Positions 1 through 8,876 are shown, counted from the first letter of the stretch. The stretch is DNA of 37,856 nucleotides from Thermobacillus sp. ZCTH02-B1 (GCF_002159085.1 NZ_LZRU01000002.1:1-37856), one strand, 5' to 3'. Notes: generated by a model not told the origin, from the sequence alone. Numbers and translations: made by a program.

Positions 1-1839
1 GGCGTCCGCTTCCGTCCATGCCACGGCGACCTGCCCGGCACCGCCGGGCCCTTCATCCGTTCCTCCGGCGCCGACGGCGGCTCCCGCCGCCCCGGCTTTC
101 CCCGGCGCTCCGGCGGCATGCCCGGCGGGCCGCCACTCCAGCACGACCCGCAACCCCCCGAGCGGCGACGGCTCGAGCCGCATCCCGGCGTCCGGCCCGT
201 AACGCAGTCGGAGCCGCTGGTGCACGTTCCGGAGGCCGCAGCCGCTCTCTCCGTCGGCCGGCTCCTCCAGCCGGCCGGCCAGGCGGACGCGCTCCTCCTC
301 GCGCATGCCCTTGCCGTTGTCGTCCACGGTGACCCGCACGACGCCGTCCGCCTCCGCGACCGCAATCCGGATCCGGCCGTCGCCGCCGTTCGCCTCGATG
401 CCGTGCTGCACCGCGTTCTCGGCGAGCGGCTGGATGATGAGCGGCGGCACCCGCAGGTGGCGCAGTCGGGACGGCAGTTCGATCGCGAACGTCAGCTTGC
501 CGCGGCGCAGCTTGAGAATCTCGAGGTAGCTGCCGACGAACTGCAGCTCCTCCTCCAGCGTGACGAAATCCCGTTCCTGCCGCGTCGCGTAGCGGAAATA
601 ACTCGACAGGTTCTCCGCCATCGCCACGACCGCCTGGTGGTTTTTCATTTTCGCCATGCTGCTGATGAAAGAGATGCTGTTATGGAAGAAATGCGGGTTG
701 ATCTGCGACTGGAGCTGCTTCAGCCGCGCCTCCTGGACGCGCAGTTTCTCGAGATACACGCGATTGAACAGATCCTGGATCTGCTCGACCATCGAGTTGA
801 ACCGCCGGAAGACGAAGCTGAACTCGCTCGTGCCGCGCGGCTTCAGCCGCACCGAGTAGTCCTCGAGCTTCAGCCGCTGGAAGCTCGTGACGAGCTGCTT
901 CAGCGGCGCCTGCACCTGGGCATAGAGGACGTAGGCCATGACACAGCCCATCAGCAGCAGGGAGCCGACGGAAATGTAGAACATCAGGTTCGTCCGCGTG
1001 ATCGGCTGCATGACCTCGTGGAGCGGGAGGTAATCGATCAGATACCACTCCGCGATGTCGGATTTCTGCAGATAGACGAGGTGCGGCTGCCCGTCCAGGT
1101 CGACGGTCCGGCTGCCCGTCGCGAGCCCGCCCTCCGCCTCGAGCAGCTCCACCAGCCGGTCCGCCGCCCCCCGGTCCGCCGTGCTGTTGTAAATCGCGCC
1201 GACACCGGGCATGTAGTAGAACGGATCGCGGCGGTCGCCGATTTTGAACTGGTCGAGCATGCGGACGAGATTGGAACTGTCGAACTGCACTTCGATGATC
1301 AGGTTGGCTTCGTGCAAACGGCCTTCGGCCGCATACGGGGAAATGGTGAACAGCGAGAAAAGGTACCGCCCGTCACGCGCCGGCTCGACAAGCCATCCGG
1401 GTTTCAGCCGCCGCATCAGTTCGCCGGGATCGTAGGGCGCCGCGTCTCTGCTCGTCAGCACGCGGCCGAGCACGGGCGAATAGACGTACAGCGTGCTGTT
1501 CCAGTTCGAGGAGTTCTCCTGGATGCTCAGCTTTCGCTGGATGCGCTTTATGAGCATGATCTGGTCGAGGCCGAGCGACGCGCCGGGGCGCTCGAAGGTG
1601 TGCCGGAGTTCGGTGATGTCGGGGTCATGGATGAGCAGGTTCGGCCACAGCGCGATCGACTGGATCGTCGTGTCCGCCTGATCCTGGAAGAAAGCGAGGC
1701 GATTCGCGTTGGAGTTGTTCAGCTCCTCCCGGAGCACGCCGGTGCTGATCCGGTTGGACAGCACGTAGAGGACGACGATCGGCACCAGAAGGGCGAAAAG
1801 AATCAGCGCGATCTTTCGGAACAGGTTGTTCTTCGGCAT
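1..1839 (-). CDS. YesM-type sensor histidine kinase (3' end beyond window)
   Basis: Membrane sensor kinase of the YesM (HPK7/8) type, which usually senses sugars or cell-envelope signals and phosphorylates a YesN/AraC response regulator. From the ATG at 1839, after a GGGGGGATCT ribosome site, 613 codons stay open to the left edge. Visible parts are an N-terminal membrane helix (about residues 8-28), a long extracytoplasmic sensor region, a second helix near residues 275-300, a HAMP-like linker, and the kinase core. The phosphoacceptor His is H383 in QINPHFFHN. The N box is ENAVQHG and the G boxes are DDNGKGM and GCGLRNVHQRL. After the ATPase domain the protein continues into a Gly/Ala-rich tail of about 45 residues that leaves the window. 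Its partner regulator is not visible and is presumably to the left. The gene follows the galactanase on the same strand, so it may regulate galactan use; that link is inference. Confidence 0.93.
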   Translation of the reverse strand, partial: MPKNNLFRKIALILFALLVPIVVLYVLSNRISTGVLREELNNSNANRLAFFQDQADTTIQSIALWPNLLIHDPDITELRHTFERPGASLGLDQIMLIKRIQRKLSIQENSSNWNSTLYVYSPVLGRVLTSRDAAPYDPGELMRRLKPGWLVEPARDGRYLFSLFTISPYAAEGRLHEANLIIEVQFDSSNLVRMLDQFKIGDRRDPFYYMPGVGAIYNSTADRGAADRLVELLEAEGGLATGSRTVDLDGQPHLVYLQKSDIAEWYLIDYLPLHEVMQPITRTNLMFYISVGSLLLMGCVMAYVLYAQVQAPLKQLVTSFQRLKLEDYSVRLKPRGTSEFSFVFRRFNSMVEQIQDLFNRVYLEKLRVQEARLKQLQSQINPHFFHNSISFISSMAKMKNHQAVVAMAENLSSYFRYATRQERDFVTLEEELQFVGSYLEILKLRRGKLTFAIELPSRLRHLRVPPLIIQPLAENAVQHGIEANGGDGRIRIAVAEADGVVRVTVDDNGKGMREEERVRLAGRLEEPADGESGCGLRNVHQRLRLRYGPDAGMRLEPSPLGGLRVVLEWRPAGHAAGAPGKAGAAGAAVGAGGTDEGPGGAGQVAVAWTEADA

Positions 1840-1891
1840 GAGATCCCCCCGCCGTCGTCGCCTGGTCTGCCGTGTTGTCTTCCGGAAGGCG

Positions 1892-1924
1892 AAAAGAGGC
1901 TGCCCGGGCTTCACCGGGGCAACC
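1892..1924 (-). terminator. Rho-independent hairpin between galactanase and kinase genes
   Basis: On the minus strand the arms GGTTGCCC and GGGCAGCC can pair (one G-U), with further CGG/CCG pairing towards the loop, followed directly by TCTTTT. It lies about 85 bases past the galactanase stop codon and 53 bases before the kinase start. It is either the galactanase terminator or an attenuator in the kinase leader. There is very little room for a separate kinase promoter after it. Confidence 0.55.
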
Positions 1925-2007
1925 TCCCGCTTATCTGTCTTTCTATTCAGATTACACGATTTTTCGACGCTGGCATAGGGCAGAAATGAAAGATTTATGA
2001 TGCTTTT

Positions 2008-5000
2008 TCAATTTCCGTCCAGGAGGGCGGCCAGACGGTGCAACGCCCGGGCCGCCTCCGCCCGGCTCGCCGCGCCGTTCGGGTGGAAGCGGCCGTCCGG
2101 AAGGCCCCGCATGAGGCCGAGCGCCGTCACCCGGTTCACCGCGTCGCGCGCCCAGGCCGAGATCCGTCCGTCGTCGGCGTAGGCCGTTCCGGCGGTTCCG
2201 GGCGCCGCGGCTTCCGGCGATGCATGCATCGCGGCGCGGACGAGCATGACCGCCATCTCTTCGCGCGTGATCGCATCGTTGGGCCGGAACCGGCCGCCGG
2301 ACCCGCCCAGCGCGATGCCGGCCGCCCGCGCGGCTCGAATCGCGGGGGCATGCCATGCGCCGTCCGGAACGTCGGCGAAAGCCGGAAGGCCGGGATCGTC
2401 CGGCAGGTCGAGGAGCCGCGCGAGCATCGCCGTGAACTCGGCTCGCGTGACGCCGCGGTCCGGCTCGAAACGGCCGCCGGCCGCGTCCGTGCCGGTCAGG
2501 ACCAGCCGTGCGGAGAGCGCCGCGATCGCCCGGTGCGCCGGATGGGTGTCCGGCACGTCGGCATAGCGGCGCGACGCCTCGAACAGCCCGTAGACGCCGG
2601 CGCGGAATACCGCCGCCCCCATCCGGCCGTCCGCGTCCCTGCCGCCGGCATACCGCATCGACCCGTCGGACATGAGCCGGTAGATGCCGGTCAGCTCCGG
2701 ATCGAAGCCGGCCTCCGTCTCCGGACGCAATCCGATCGCCACCGGCGCGGCGAACGTCCCGAGGGTTCGGCTGTTTCCCCGCCCGTCGACATGGGCGAGG
2801 CGCAGGTCCACAAGCCGGTTGAAGGCCTTGAGTTCGAGCCCGGTCCGCCGCTCGGCGCGGCTGATCCAGGCATCCGGATCGGCGGGCGGGGCCAGCCGCA
2901 CCGCCAGATACCCTTCATCCGTCGCGGCCAGAACGGAGACTCCGGCGTGGCCGGGATTCCGCGCCGGGATCCCGGGCTGCGCGTAGCGCCGCGCTTCAGC
3001 CGCAGCCCGCGCGGCGTTCCCCGCCTGTTCCGCGGTGGGTGCGCTGTCCTCCTGCTTCGCTTCCTGCGCCCCGTCCCGCGGTTCCTCCCCGCTGTCCGCC
3101 AACCCGGCAAGCTGCGCCAGCGTCGCCGCCGGCACCCGCAGGACGAGTCCGCCTCTCCGCACCTCCAGGGGCCGGTCTCCGAGCCGTTCGGGCGCGCCCG
3201 TCGGCAGCCGCACCTCCGCCGTGGTCTCCGGCACCTCGACGACGACCGGTCCGTCGCCCGGTTCGGCCAGTTCTTCCTCCGACAGCGTCACGACGTCATG
3301 TTCTCCGGCGGCGTCATCGGATTCGCCGTCAACGTTCGCTGCAGGCGATCCGCCGCCCGAACCCGGTCCGGATGGCCCCGTCCCGGGCTGCGGATGCTGC
3401 GGCGCCGGGTCGGGCTGCCGGCCGCCCTCATCGTCCGGTTCCTGCGGAGACGGGCCGGGCTGCTGACCGCCCTCATCGCCCGGTTCCTGCGGCGCCGGTT
3501 CCATCCGCCCCGTCGTCACCGTGACGGAAGGCCCGCCGTCCGTCCACAGCCCGGCTTCGCCTCCCGCTTCGACCTGGAAGGTGTATGTGGTGCCGGCTTC
3601 CAGACCGGTGATCGTGATCTCGTTCGCATCGGCGCCCGCGGTTGCCGCCGGTTTTCCGTCGCGGTAAATCTTGTAGCCGACGGCCGCCTCCGGATTGGCA
3701 ATGCCGGACCACCGGAGACGGACGAAGTCCGTGCCGACTTCCGCCGCCTCCAATGCGGCGTCCGCGCTCCACACCGGCATCGTCACCTGGCGGAAGAACT
3801 CGAAGTCGTCGAACAGGCCCCAGGTTCCGGCCGGCGCTTCGCCTTCGACGCCGACCGTGATCTGCCCGCCCGTGACGGGGATGTTCTCGATGGCGTATGC
3901 CTGCCAGTTGTTCCATCCCGTGTTGACGATGTCCGCCGTCAGCCTTCCGCCTCCGTCACCTTCCGCGAACAGCCGCAGCACGCGGTCTCCTCCGCCGCCG
4001 GAAGCCCGCACGCGCAGCGTGTACAGGCCGTCGGGCAGGCCCGTGATCGTCTGGCCGGCGGAGAAGGTGAAGTCCGCATCATGCCAATAGTTCAGCGCCC
4101 GGGTGCCGCTGTAGGCGTCATTCGCATTGGTGCTCAGCTTGATGGGGCCGGCCGTGCTCCATCCGGTCAGGCCGTCTTCGAATCCGCCGTTGATGACGAG
4201 ATTCCGGTACGCCGTCACCGTGACGCTGATCGAGACTTCAAGCTCCGGTCCCGTCGTCCGACCGGTCAGGCGGAACGATCCGATCCGGCTGAGCCGGTCC
4301 TCGTCGAGCGCCGGCCATTCGACCGGCACGTCCTCGATGCTGCCCTCGTTGTACAGCACCCGCACCCGGTCCGGCAGCCGGGCGGCCGCTTCCTGCTGTG
4401 ATTCGAGCGCCGGGATCGTGACACCGCCGGGCTCCAGCGCGCGCAGCGGCGTCTTCGCCGGAAGATTCGCCGGATCGAACCGGAACGCGTCCAGCGAAGG
4501 CAGCGCGTTGCCCTGGAAGTCGAACATCGCCTGGTTGTCCCACGCGTTGCCCTCCTTCGACTTCCAGCCCGCCCGGAAGTCGCCGTTTGCATCGCGCGGC
4601 ACGGGAATCCAGGCCGGCTCCCAGTAGAACACGCCATTGCCCAAGCCGCCGGCCGTATGCGCGACCAGGTTCATCATCAGGGTGAGCATGTCCTTCTGCC
4701 CCTCGGGCGTCGCGGGGAACCCGTTCTTCTCCGCTTCGGCCGCACCGGCGATGTTCGGCCAGCCGTCGCCGTCTTCGAGCGTGTGCGGATGCGCCGTCTC
4801 GACGACGATCAGCTCCTTGCCGTACCGTACGGCCAGGTCGTTCAGATTGTCCTTGAGCTGCTGGTAAGTGCCGTGCCAGTACGGATAGAACGACAGGCCG
4901 ATTGCATCGAAATCGTTCGTATACGCGGTCAGCGAATCGAAGAAGCTGCGGAACTTCGCGTTGTCGCCGCCTTCCGCGAGATGGATCACGATCTTCGTGT

Positions 5001-6426
5001 CGTGCCCCGGCGGGGTCGTATCCCGGACCGCCCGGATGCCGGCGCCGATCAGATCGGCCAGCCGGTCGAAGCTGCCCGTCGAGCCGACGGGAAGCAGCAT
5101 GCCGTTGTTGATTTCGTTGCCGACCTGCACGAGGTCGGGATAGGCGCCCTCGTCCCTGAGCGCGTTCAGCACGTCGGCCGTGTAGTCGTATACCGCCTGT
5201 CTCAGGCCTGCGAAGTCGAGACCTTGCCAGGCCGCCGGAATCTCCTGTTTGCCGGGGTCCGCCCAGAAGTCGGAATAGTGGAAATCGAGGAGCAGGTGCA
5301 AGCCGGCTCTTTTCACCCGCTTGGCCATCCCGATCGTGTGCGCCTTGTCGTTGTAACCGTCCGCAAGAACCGGATTGTGCCAGATCCGCAGACGGATCGC
5401 GTTGACGCCCCGGTCCTTCAGGATGTCGAGCAGATCGCGCTCCACGCCGCCGTCATAATATTTTCCGCCCGCGTCCTCGATCGCCTGGAGCGTCGAGATG
5501 TCCGCTCCCTTGAAGAACACCGTCTCCGCGGCTTCCCCGTCCGGCGTCGTCACGGTCAGCTCCGGACCGTCCGTCGTCCAGACGCCGCCCGCACCCGCCT
5601 CGACCTTGAACCGGTATGTGGTGTTCGGCGCAAGGCGCGCGACGGTATAGGCGGTCACGTCGCCCGGCACCGTCGCATGCAGCCTGCCGTCCAGATAGAT
5701 GCGGTAATGCGAGACATCCGCCGGATCGCGCACGCCGCTCCACTCCAGCTTCACGCTGCGCGGCATCAGGTCTGACGCCTGCAGCGATCCGGACGCATCC
5801 CAGGCCGGTCCGGAGGACGGGGCATCCGCGCGAACGAACTCCACGTCGTCGAAATAGCCCCATTGGCCGGCCGGCGCATCCACCTCGAAGCCGATCACCG
5901 CCTGACCGCCCGAGACCTGCACGGTGAGGCTGTAGCGGCGCCATTCGGTCCAGGCCGAAATGTCGATCGGCGTCTCCTCCCGGTTGCCTCCGGATTCGGC
6001 AAACAGCGTCAGCCTGGTGGCGCCTGCCATCGAGTCTTCGCCGCCCATCGCCCAGGCCGCGAGCTCGTACGTGCCGTCCTGCAAGCCGGTGAGCGTCTGG
6101 GTGAGCCTGAAGGTGAACGGCTCATCCAGCCAGTAGGTGAGCGAATTGCGTCCGCCGTGCACAAAATCGCCCCCTTGGTCGACACTCAGCCTGATGGCCG
6201 GCGTATCGCCGTTTTTCAGCGTACCGTCGTAGGTCCAACCGGTCCAGAAGTCGTCGCTGTCTTCAAAGCCCGGATTCTGCGCCAGATTGGGTCCCGCCGC
6301 TTCCGCGCGGTGCGGCTTCCATGAAGCGGGCCCCGCAACGCCGAACGCCGTCAGCGCCGCCAGCAGCGCGATGGACAATTGCCGCGCCCGGCGGCCGGTC
6401 CCCCCGAATCCGCGGCTGATGGTCAT
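2008..6426 (-). CDS. Secreted SLH-anchored arabinogalactan endo-beta-1,4-galactanase (GH53)
   Basis: Surface enzyme predicted to cut beta-1,4-galactan side chains of pectin. Start is the ATG at 6426 after GGGAGGTGG (1472 aa). Order: signal peptide with a twin-Arg-containing n-region, likely cleaved after AEA (residue 43); a galactose-binding-like CBM (about 45-190, NPGFED); fibronectin III (about 200-290); GH53 barrel (about 298-640); a bacterial Ig-like domain; a second CBM (INGGFEDGL); a second FN3; a Pro/Gly/Glu-rich linker; a beta-rich domain common before SLH modules; three SLH domains (about 1285-1472, each with a YADVPD-like start and an ITREEMA-like motif). Catalytic residues visible are the acid/base E438 in VGNEINNG and nucleophile E543 in VVETAHP. 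SLH domains normally bind pyruvylated secondary wall polymer, so the enzyme should stay on the cell surface. The catalytic domain matches B. subtilis GanB, but the full protein is over three times longer. Confidence 0.95.
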   Translation of the reverse strand: MTISRGFGGTGRRARQLSIALLAALTAFGVAGPASWKPHRAEAAGPNLAQNPGFEDSDDFWTGWTYDGTLKNGDTPAIRLSVDQGGDFVHGGRNSLTYWLDEPFTFRLTQTLTGLQDGTYELAAWAMGGEDSMAGATRLTLFAESGGNREETPIDISAWTEWRRYSLTVQVSGGQAVIGFEVDAPAGQWGYFDDVEFVRADAPSSGPAWDASGSLQASDLMPRSVKLEWSGVRDPADVSHYRIYLDGRLHATVPGDVTAYTVARLAPNTTYRFKVEAGAGGVWTTDGPELTVTTPDGEAAETVFFKGADISTLQAIEDAGGKYYDGGVERDLLDILKDRGVNAIRLRIWHNPVLADGYNDKAHTIGMAKRVKRAGLHLLLDFHYSDFWADPGKQEIPAAWQGLDFAGLRQAVYDYTADVLNALRDEGAYPDLVQVGNEINNGMLLPVGSTGSFDRLADLIGAGIRAVRDTTPPGHDTKIVIHLAEGGDNAKFRSFFDSLTAYTNDFDAIGLSFYPYWHGTYQQLKDNLNDLAVRYGKELIVVETAHPHTLEDGDGWPNIAGAAEAEKNGFPATPEGQKDMLTLMMNLVAHTAGGLGNGVFYWEPAWIPVPRDANGDFRAGWKSKEGNAWDNQAMFDFQGNALPSLDAFRFDPANLPAKTPLRALEPGGVTIPALESQQEAAARLPDRVRVLYNEGSIEDVPVEWPALDEDRLSRIGSFRLTGRTTGPELEVSISVTVTAYRNLVINGGFEDGLTGWSTAGPIKLSTNANDAYSGTRALNYWHDADFTFSAGQTITGLPDGLYTLRVRASGGGGDRVLRLFAEGDGGGRLTADIVNTGWNNWQAYAIENIPVTGGQITVGVEGEAPAGTWGLFDDFEFFRQVTMPVWSADAALEAAEVGTDFVRLRWSGIANPEAAVGYKIYRDGKPAATAGADANEITITGLEAGTTYTFQVEAGGEAGLWTDGGPSVTVTTGRMEPAPQEPGDEGGQQPGPSPQEPDDEGGRQPDPAPQHPQPGTGPSGPGSGGGSPAANVDGESDDAAGEHDVVTLSEEELAEPGDGPVVVEVPETTAEVRLPTGAPERLGDRPLEVRRGGLVLRVPAATLAQLAGLADSGEEPRDGAQEAKQEDSAPTAEQAGNAARAAAEARRYAQPGIPARNPGHAGVSVLAATDEGYLAVRLAPPADPDAWISRAERRTGLELKAFNRLVDLRLAHVDGRGNSRTLGTFAAPVAIGLRPETEAGFDPELTGIYRLMSDGSMRYAGGRDADGRMGAAVFRAGVYGLFEASRRYADVPDTHPAHRAIAALSARLVLTGTDAAGGRFEPDRGVTRAEFTAMLARLLDLPDDPGLPAFADVPDGAWHAPAIRAARAAGIALGGSGGRFRPNDAITREEMAVMLVRAAMHASPEAAAPGTAGTAYADDGRISAWARDAVNRVTALGLMRGLPDGRFHPNGAASRAEAARALHRLAALLDGN
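3411..3500 (-). repeat. 45-bp tandem repeat in galactanase linker
   Basis: Two adjacent imperfect 45-bp units encode the 15-residue repeats QEPGDEGGQQPGPSP and QEPDDEGGRQPDPAP. They form the flexible linker between the second FN3 domain and the C-terminal anchoring part. Copy number could vary between strains. Confidence 0.7.
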
Positions 6427-6580
6427 GTCGGCCACCTCCCGTCGAGTCTGGTTCTCCGTGTTACATATGAATTGTATAAATGTCCCGACCGGCGGGAGTA
6501 GGCGAGGAAGGCAACATTTCTGCACCTTTTTCAACGAGTTGAAAGCGCATTCCGAAGCGATGCGGCTCCGAAGGCAAACG

Positions 6581-6608
6581 AAAAAGGCGCGGCATCCATC
6601 CGCGCCTT
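6581..6608 (-). terminator. Rho-independent terminator of the GT2-plsY operon
   Basis: Minus-strand stem AAGGCGCGG with CCGCGCCTT, a 7-base loop, then TTTTTCG. It begins 38 bases after the stop of the PlsY-like gene. The stem is perfect and nine base pairs long. Confidence 0.85.
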
Positions 6609-6645
6609 GACACGCGTCCGTTCCTTCCGCTCCGGAGGACTCCGT

Positions 6646-7257
6646 TCAAATCCACTTCTTCAGGAACACCCTGAGCCCGTTGCGGTGGGCCCAGATCATC
6701 AGCGCGATGTTCGTGCACCAGCCCCAGAAGAGCGCGGCGGGGTACGGGCGCTGATGAAGCCATACCGACACGGCCACCATGCCGAGCACGACCATGAAGC
6801 TGTCCGCCTCGGACGACGTCGGGCGCCAGCCGTTGAGCGCGCGGCCGACCACCAGCAGCACGGCGAGGATCGCCGCGTAGACGATCGTCACTTCGAACGC
6901 CGTGAGCGCGCTCCAGACGCCGAAGGTGACGGCGATCCCCTTGCCGCCCTTGAAGCGGAGGAACGGCGAGAACAGATGGCCGAGCACCGGCGCCGCGGCA
7001 ATCGGAATGAGCGCGGGATCATCCGGATGGATGAAGCCGGTCCTCAGCGCCGCCGCCACCGGGACGAAACCCTTCATGAAGTCGAGGATGACCGCCAGCA
7101 TCCCGTACCGATATCCGGCCGCCTGCCACAGGTTGAACGCCCCGGGGTTGCCGTCGCCGACGCTTCTCAGGTCCACGCGCGCGATTTTGCTCAGAAGATG
7201 GGCGTACATGACGGAACCGGACAGAAAGCCGGCGATGATCCACAGCCAAAGCGCCAT
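6646..7257 (-). CDS. PlsY-like glycerol-3-phosphate acyltransferase family membrane protein
   Basis: PlsY enzymes acylate glycerol-3-phosphate from acyl-phosphate in the inner membrane. This 203-residue protein keeps the family motifs: GSVMYAHLLSKI near the N-terminus, GDGNPGAFN (usual form GSGNPGATN), and the glycine-rich LRFKGGKGIA loop preceded by GHLF. About five to six membrane helices are visible. The substitutions in the second motif suggest a specialised paralogue, not the housekeeping enzyme. Start is the ATG at 7257, which shares its A with the TGA stop of the glycosyltransferase; a GTG three bases upstream (GTGATG) is an equally possible start. The overlap means translational coupling, so both proteins probably act on one product such as an acylated glycosyl lipid or carotenoid glycoside ester (inference). 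Confidence 0.8.
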   Translation of the reverse strand: MALWLWIIAGFLSGSVMYAHLLSKIARVDLRSVGDGNPGAFNLWQAAGYRYGMLAVILDFMKGFVPVAAALRTGFIHPDDPALIPIAAAPVLGHLFSPFLRFKGGKGIAVTFGVWSALTAFEVTIVYAAILAVLLVVGRALNGWRPTSSEADSFMVVLGMVAVSVWLHQRPYPAALFWGWCTNIALMIWAHRNGLRVFLKKWI

Positions 7258-8363
7258 CACGCATCACGCCCGCTTCCCACCTGGATTTGCCTGCCCTTCC
7301 AGCTCACGCGGCCGAGCCAGACCGTCTGGTAGAGCGAATACAGCATGACGACGGCGAAGAACAGCGTGGACAGCACATGCAGCACCGGCATGACCGCGCC
7401 GAATGTTCCCGCGTGACGCGCCATCCGGTACAGCTGCGCCGCGTACAGGACCAGGCCGACCGCCAGCACCCAGTCCAGCCAGAAGAACATCCCGGTCAGC
7501 AGCAGTCCCGCGACCCACAGCGCGCACAGCAGCACCGTCGTCCGGCCCACCGCGGCCAATCCGCGCACCGCGCTTTTCGCGAGTCCCGCGGCGGCGTCGC
7601 GCGCTCCGCCGGGATACATGCGGCAGGTCACGAGCCCGCCGCCGAGATAGTTCTCCACCGGAATGCCCGCCGCCGCGAAGCGCGCGCCGAGCGCCATGTC
7701 TTCGTTGACCTCGGAGCGGACGGCGGCATGGCCGCCGATCTCGAGATAATCCTCCCGCCTCGCGACGATGCAGGGGCCGTACATGCCCCGGTTCGGCTTT
7801 CCCGCCTCGTAAGGCGACAGGAAGACGAAAATGCCGAGCAGATTGACCACGAGCGCCAGCTTCTCTCCGAACGTCGGCACGATGTAATACGGGACGACGG
7901 AAATGGCGCCGCCCGCCCGTTCCCGCGCGTACGCAAGCGCTTCCAGCCCCTTGGGTGCGAGCCTCACGTCGGCGTCGAGGAAGACGACGATGTCCCCTGT
8001 CGTATGGCGGAAACCGTCCCAGAGCGCCCACGTCTTCCCCGTCCAACCCGGCGGCAGTTCATCGTGACGGATCACCCTGGCGCCGTATCGCGCCGCGATC
8101 TCACCGGTTCCGTCCCCGGAGCCGTCGTCAACCACCACCACCTCGGCGGGCTGCAGCGTCTGGACTTGCAGGGATGCGAGAAGATCCGGCAGATTCTCCG
8201 CCTCGTTGCGGGCCGGAATGATCACCGACACCTTCTTCGGCGGCTCACCCTGCGGGCTTTCTGGAGGTTCCTGGAGAAAGTTCCTGTCGAACAGCCGCGT
8301 GCCTGCCCAAAGACCGGCCGTAAGCAATGCTCCGATCGCAACCTCAACCATCCAGGTCTCCAT
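7257..8363 (-). CDS. Membrane-associated GT2 glycosyltransferase (CrtQ/HpnB-like)
   Basis: Family 2 glycosyltransferase transferring a sugar from a nucleotide donor to a lipid-like acceptor. It has an N-terminal membrane helix (about residues 5-22), then the GT-A domain with VSVIIPARNEAENL, the VVVDDGSGDGT nucleotide-binding motif, the metal-binding FLDADVRL (DxD-like) and the acceptor-side SEVNEDMALG (ED motif). Three to four C-terminal helices follow. The segment PPGWTGKTWALWDG resembles carotenoid (CrtQ) and hopanoid-associated (HpnB) glycosyltransferases. The start is the ATG at 8363 preceded by GGTGG (368 aa); a 35-codon upstream extension is rejected because it runs into short tandem repeats. 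First gene of a two-gene operon with the PlsY-like acyltransferase. Confidence 0.85.
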   Translation of the reverse strand: METWMVEVAIGALLTAGLWAGTRLFDRNFLQEPPESPQGEPPKKVSVIIPARNEAENLPDLLASLQVQTLQPAEVVVVDDGSGDGTGEIAARYGARVIRHDELPPGWTGKTWALWDGFRHTTGDIVVFLDADVRLAPKGLEALAYARERAGGAISVVPYYIVPTFGEKLALVVNLLGIFVFLSPYEAGKPNRGMYGPCIVARREDYLEIGGHAAVRSEVNEDMALGARFAAAGIPVENYLGGGLVTCRMYPGGARDAAAGLAKSAVRGLAAVGRTTVLLCALWVAGLLLTGMFFWLDWVLAVGLVLYAAQLYRMARHAGTFGAVMPVLHVLSTLFFAVVMLYSLYQTVWLGRVSWKGRQIQVGSGRDA

Positions 8364-8424
8364 CTGTCCACCGTCCCATCTCAGGTTGATCCGGCGTCTG
8401 CCGCCGCGAGCCTCAGAACGGAAC

Positions 8425-8476
8425 CACGATGGATGCAAGATCACGATGCACGATGGATGAACGATCACGATGGATG
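8425..8476. repeat. Short direct repeats CACGATGGATG (three copies)
   Basis: CACGATGGATG occurs at 8425, 8449 and 8466, with a partial copy (CACGATG) at 8442. The array lies in the presumed leader of the glycosyltransferase gene. It may be a slippage product or a regulator-binding array; the sequence alone does not decide. Confidence 0.6.
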
Positions 8477-8817
8477 AAGGATTAATTTAATATTTATTGT
8501 ATCAAATCCGTTATGGTTCCGGGAGCCTTTTTTCGAAGCGCCGATCGGCAGGCGGTTGCGGGACATTTTTTTCGGTGCTGAACCATTTTTCATGAAAATA
8601 CATCCATTTATTAGGTTTATGATGCCTATCATATTTTTCATTAAATGTATTTCAACCAAATGTATACCATTTCGTAATAAACAAGAACCCGCATGCAAAT
8701 CAAAATAAAGAAAGCCCAAATTCCAAATGCCTCGTACCGGCATGGCCCGCAAACAGCCAAAATCCGGGAAATGCCGGCCGGATGGGAGGGACGGGGGAAG
8801 AGAACGTCATGCCCGGG

Positions 8818-8865
8818 CCGGTGAACGGCGGGTAGGCCGGGCGTTCCCGCCTATCCGTCCACCGC
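8818..8865. terminator. Long imperfect hairpin downstream of the stalk-domain gene
   Basis: GGCGGGTAGGC (8827-8837) pairs with GCCTATCCGTC (8849-8859) with two G-U pairs, and CCGGTG/CACCG extends the stem outward. It starts 12 bases after the stop codon of the minus-strand gene. There is no U-run, so the terminator reading is tentative. Confidence 0.35.
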
Positions 8866-8876
8866 CGGTCAAGCCG

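Larger units (their letters stand above)
8364..8876. other. 513-bp intergenic region with AT-rich segment
   Basis: The region holds the likely promoter of the GT2-plsY operon. The part at about 8480-8760 is much more AT-rich than the surroundings. On the minus strand 8496-8504 reads TGATACAAT, an extended -10 motif, but no convincing -35 accompanies it. A 95-codon minus-strand frame (8465-8752) has no ribosome site or recognisable protein. Nothing else is supported. Confidence 0.5.

Noticed and set aside
118..1989. Plus-strand 623-codon open frame
   Set aside because: It is the antisense shadow of the YesM kinase; the translation is Arg/Asp/His-rich with no domain, while the minus strand has kinase motifs and a ribosome site.
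8465..8752. A 95-codon minus-strand gene in the AT-rich patch
   Set aside because: No ribosome site, no domain and no coding-like composition compared with its neighbours.
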